From positions 1 to 17,443 of the forward strand of contig CALKRF010000152.1 of NCBI GenBank assembly GCA_937990665.1: 17,443 bases of DNA, in the 5' to 3' direction. The translations under genes were made by a program, and so were the position numbers. The DNA comes from an uncultured Atopobium sp. GTDB lineage: Bacteria > Actinomycetota > Coriobacteriia > Coriobacteriales > Atopobiaceae. Below, one piece after another: positions 14,869 through 17,443 of the stretch (position 1 is its first letter; every line of letters begins with the position of its first letter). The notes beneath the pieces were generated by a model. It was not told the DNA's origin, made no database searches, and saw only the letters and a list, made by a program, of their open reading frames with translations.

Positions 14869-15549
14869 TTAAACAGCTGTACGGCTCTTTCTTTTAACAA
14901 CAATGTCTTCAATTTGCTGAACGATTTCTTTGATATACGTCTTGCCTTGAGGTGTGAGCTCAACCATAGTTACTCTTCTTGAAAGAGCATCGTCATGTTT
15001 GCGCTGTACCAGGCCACTTTCTGCCAAAGCAGTAAGAGACATAGAAACCGTTGGCTGCAAAAGACCAAGCGCGTCAACAATCTCTGTAATAGAAAGAGCG
15101 TCTTTAGGAGAATCTAGAATTGCAAGAAGGACCATATCTGCTGCCCTGCAATACAGAGCTCCCATAGCGTCAACATACATGACGATGCGCTCAAACGAAG
15201 TACGTGAAAGCGCCTGGCCAGGTGCAATACGAGCACAGGTAAGCTTGGACAGCTCCTCAACTGCTTCTACACCCTTTTCTGTGATGATACACACTACGTT
15301 GCGTCGATCAATGGCGCCTTCATCTCTCTTGATGAAACCAAGCCTTGCCAGGTGCGAGGTACGATGAGTAATCGTAGGACGAAGAGCACTCTGATACTCG
15401 GCAATTTCTGAAGTCTTAACAGGAGCACCCTTCACATTGAGGCGACACAAAATAGCAAACTCTTCAAACGTGAGTCGTCTGTTAGCAGGCACCACTCTTC
15501 TAACCAAGTTGTAAGACCTGCGAATGGACATGTACTCGCGAAGTTCCAT
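14869..15549 (-). CDS. Transcriptional regulator with two MarR-type winged-helix domains in tandem
   Basis: Predicted DNA-binding regulator of 226 residues. The start at 15549 has GGAGG 6 nt upstream; the longer frame to 15642 has no comparable site. The first domain covers about 27-100: LTFEEFAILCRL, recognition helix ALRPTITHRTSHLARLG (55-71) and the canonical MarR wing DRRNVVCIITEKG (81-93). A second, similar domain covers about 137-208: ADMVLLAILDS, SITEIVDALGLLQPTVSMSL (153-172), then SRRVTMVELTPQG (190-202). Ordinary MarR proteins have one such domain in about 150 residues and dimerise. This chain may act as an internal pseudo-dimer, as in the two-domain Sar proteins of staphylococci. 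The C-terminus is basic (VVKRKSRTAV). The target and ligand are unknown, and autoregulation is possible. Confidence 0.85.
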   Translation of the reverse strand: MELREYMSIRRSYNLVRRVVPANRRLTFEEFAILCRLNVKGAPVKTSEIAEYQSALRPTITHRTSHLARLGFIKRDEGAIDRRNVVCIITEKGVEAVEELSKLTCARIAPGQALSRTSFERIVMYVDAMGALYCRAADMVLLAILDSPKDALSITEIVDALGLLQPTVSMSLTALAESGLVQRKHDDALSRRVTMVELTPQGKTYIKEIVQQIEDIVVKRKSRTAV

Positions 15550-15599
15550 AGAGACCTCCACTCTTATGCCCGAACCATTTACTATTTGCTCGCATAATG

Positions 15600-15630
15600 A
15601 GTATACCCCTAAAAAATACGTGTTAACGTG
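15600..15630 (-). promoter_or_regulatory. Candidate promoter and operator of the marR gene
   Basis: On the minus strand TTAACA (15626-15621) and TATACT (15605-15600) each match the -35 and -10 consensus at five of six positions, with a 15-bp spacer, which is short. On the plus strand ACGTG occurs at 15618-15622 and 15626-15630, a direct repeat overlapping the -35 box, where a repressor could bind. The site lies about 50 nt before the start codon. Autoregulation is an inference. Confidence 0.3.
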
Positions 15631-15639
15631 GGGACAAAA

Positions 15640-15811
15640 CAATAGTTAGTCAAAAATATGTTAGAAAATGGTGCTTATATGACATCAAAATAGGCTTTTA
15701 TATGCTGAAATATAAAATTTAAGTAATAAATATTAATTTTATTATCTCTTTTATACATTAAAAATTTTTTACATAACGGAGAAATATGTAAATTATCTGG
15801 AGAAATTCACT
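15640..15811. other. Very AT-rich non-coding stretch between argS and marR
   Basis: Part of the 328-nt gap between the two genes. The segment is dominated by A and T runs (for instance the stretch around 15705-15775), far richer in AT than its surroundings. It contains several short AT inverted repeats such as AATAAA with TTTATT near 15726-15742. No reading frame with a ribosome site and no RNA gene is seen. It may be a curved or easily melted upstream region for marR. Confidence 0.45.
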
Positions 15812-15849
15812 AAAGATACCGTGCAGGTATTCAATACTTGCACGGTATC
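15812..15849 (-). terminator. Terminator hairpin of argS
   Basis: GATACCGTGCA (15815-15825) and TGCACGGTATC (15839-15849) are perfect complements. After one mismatch the pairing continues with GTATT and AATAC around C15832, giving an almost perfect 35-nt palindrome. On the minus strand the stem is followed by TTTAGTG, a short T-run. It lies 28 nt after the argS stop. The strong stem favours a terminator; the tail is weak. Its symmetry would also suit a protein-binding site. Confidence 0.68.
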
Positions 15850-15877
15850 ATGACAAAACAACATAGTTAGCTATCGT

Positions 15878-17443
15878 TTACATTGACTCAGGAGCAGAAA
15901 CACCAATCAGATCAAGAGCAATTGCAAGTACGCGACGAGTTGCATCACACGCAGCAAGACGAGCCTTAGAAAGCTCTGCGTCCAGTGGGCGTCCTTCAGA
16001 AGGAAGTACCTGGCAAACGGTATAGAATGCGTGGAACTGGCCAGCAAGCTCTTCAATGTAGTGCGTAATGCGGAATGGTGCCCTATCGCGAGCACAACCC
16101 TCAACAAGACCTGGGAACTCAAAGAGTTTACGAGCAAGAGCCTGCTCGGCGTCTTCAGAGAGCAGCCCAAGATCAACCTCAGAGCCAATAGCCTTATCTG
16201 CAACAGCGTCCATACCAAGTGCCTTTGCCTCATCAAGGTCAACGCCAGCAGCGCGGCGCAAAATAGAGCAAATACGAGCGTGGGCATACTGAACGTAATA
16301 CACAGGATTAGAGCTGTCCTGACGCTTTACCTGCTCAATATCAAAATCAATCATCTGATTGGAAGACTTTGAAACAAGGGTGTATCGAGTTGCATCAACA
16401 CCAACCTCAGCGAGAAGCTCATCAAAATGAATTCCAGTTCCCTTGCGCTTAGACATTCTGACAGCGACGCCATTCCTGAGCAGGTTAACCAGCTGACCAA
16501 GCAAAACTTCAAACTGAGTTGGGTAACCAAGAGCTGTTGCAGCAGAGCGAACACGCTGGATATAACCGTGGTGATCTGCTCCCCAAATATCAATAACGTG
16601 GTCGACACGCTGGAACTTATTCCAGTGATAGGCAACGTCAGAAGCAAAATAGGTATACTCGCCATTTGTCTTAATAAGTACACGGTCCTTATCGTCACCA
16701 AAATCGGTAGAACGGAAGAATAGCGCACCCTCGTCAGAACGATAGAGGTATCCGAGCTTATCAAGAGCATCGAGCGCGCGATCAACAGCATCTTTACCCT
16801 GGTCATCCTTAACGTATAGAGAACGCTCAGAGAACCAAACATCAAAGTCAGCGCGGGCGTTGTGGCAGGTGTTTTTGATGGACTCAAGCATCATCTTGTA
16901 GCCGCGCTCGCGGAACTCTGCCATGCGCTCATCTTCAGATTTGTCTGCCCAGACCTCTCCGTCATTTTTAAGGAAGAAAAGTCCCAGGTCAACTATGTAA
17001 TCTCCAGCGTATGCATTACCGCCAAGCAAGTTAATAAACTCGTCAGTAAACGGATGCTCCTCTGGATGAGCATCGTCTTCATCTGCAACGTAAGCATTGC
17101 GATCTTCTGCGAGCACCTGCGCAGCTGCATCAGCGTCAATACCGCGCTTCTGCATGATGTCAATGAGCTGCAGGTAGCGCTTAGATATAGAGTGACCAAA
17201 GACGTCCATCTGAGAGCCATGATCGTTTACGTAGTACTCGCGCTCAACGTCATAGCCTGCAAAGGCAAGAATGCGGCTTAGAGAATCTCCAAGCGCTGCC
17301 CAACGGCCATGACCAATGTGCAGAGGACCAACGGGATTTGCAGAAACGTACTCTACCTGAACCTTCTGGCCAGCGCCAAAAGAAGAACGTCCAAAATCTG
17401 CACCCTGTTCGCGAACGGTGTTAAAAATCTCATTGCCCGCAGC
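15878..17443 (-). CDS. argS: Arginyl-tRNA synthetase, N-terminus beyond the window edge
   Basis: Class I synthetase that charges tRNA-Arg. The frame is open to the last base of the window, so 521 residues of an expected 560-600 are visible. The ATG at 17209 is internal, because the essential LHIGHGRW motif lies upstream of it (visible residues 41-48, within 17300-17325). Other landmarks are VEYVSANPVGP (30-40), EREYYVNDHGSQ (67-78), the GADHHGY motif (about 287-294), RMSKRKGT (the KMSKS loop, about 329-336) and a C-terminal anticodon-binding region with PVYYVQYAHARICSI. The protein ends in GVSAPESM, close to the usual VLG.SAPERM-type ending. A terminator hairpin follows 28 nt downstream. Only the first few dozen residues are missing, including most of the N-terminal tRNA-binding module. 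Confidence 0.96.
   Translation of the reverse strand, partial: AAGNEIFNTVREQGADFGRSSFGAGQKVQVEYVSANPVGPLHIGHGRWAALGDSLSRILAFAGYDVEREYYVNDHGSQMDVFGHSISKRYLQLIDIMQKRGIDADAAAQVLAEDRNAYVADEDDAHPEEHPFTDEFINLLGGNAYAGDYIVDLGLFFLKNDGEVWADKSEDERMAEFRERGYKMMLESIKNTCHNARADFDVWFSERSLYVKDDQGKDAVDRALDALDKLGYLYRSDEGALFFRSTDFGDDKDRVLIKTNGEYTYFASDVAYHWNKFQRVDHVIDIWGADHHGYIQRVRSAATALGYPTQFEVLLGQLVNLLRNGVAVRMSKRKGTGIHFDELLAEVGVDATRYTLVSKSSNQMIDFDIEQVKRQDSSNPVYYVQYAHARICSILRRAAGVDLDEAKALGMDAVADKAIGSEVDLGLLSEDAEQALARKLFEFPGLVEGCARDRAPFRITHYIEELAGQFHAFYTVCQVLPSEGRPLDAELSKARLAACDATRRVLAIALDLIGVSAPESM

Noticed and set aside
15878..17209. argS as a complete 443-residue gene starting at 17209
   Set aside because: The frame stays open to the window edge and the essential HIGH motif lies upstream of that ATG.

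Overview
The window reads as chromosomal DNA of an actinobacterium, most likely a member of Coriobacteriia (Atopobium/Lancefieldella/Olsenella-like). This is inferred from three things: moderate base composition, a Rho factor with a long disordered basic N-terminal extension, and the co-location of argS, rho, thrB, thrC and hom. That gene neighbourhood is known from Mycobacterium, Corynebacterium and Streptomyces, but here it is rearranged. I could not run a search, so the genus is a guess and the class is fairly likely.

Layout. (1) Positions 1-2532, minus strand: a tight hom-lysC-asd operon for the aspartate pathway; only the first 19 codons of asd are inside the window. (2) 2533-2828: a divergent control region. 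(3) 2829-5325, plus strand: thrC-thrB, which complete threonine synthesis. (4) 5326-5745: a gene-free stretch holding an organised repeat array (eight 24-nt modules in two four-module cassettes) and the terminator of the next operon. (5) 5746-10643, minus strand: a complete branched-chain amino acid ABC transporter operon, livK-livH-livM-livG-livF. (6) 10843-12225, minus: a membrane-anchored protein of unknown function. (7) 12524-14626, minus: rho. (8) 14869-15549, minus: a regulator with two MarR-type winged-helix domains in one chain. (9) 15878-17443, minus: argS, running off the right edge.

How the genes fit together. hom, lysC and asd make aspartate semialdehyde and homoserine, and thrB and thrC turn homoserine into threonine. 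Threonine is the precursor of isoleucine, which the adjacent Liv transporter family imports together with leucine and valine. argS and rho are housekeeping genes for translation and transcription termination.

Start sites were moved from the longest reading frame where a Shine-Dalgarno sequence and family alignment argue for it (thrC, livM, livK, the unknown protein, rho, marR). argS was extended to the window edge because its HIGH motif lies upstream of the first internal ATG. The most unusual features are the repeat array after thrB, the over-represented octamer TGGCGAGA, the three AT-hook-like motifs in Rho, and the tandem-domain MarR protein.
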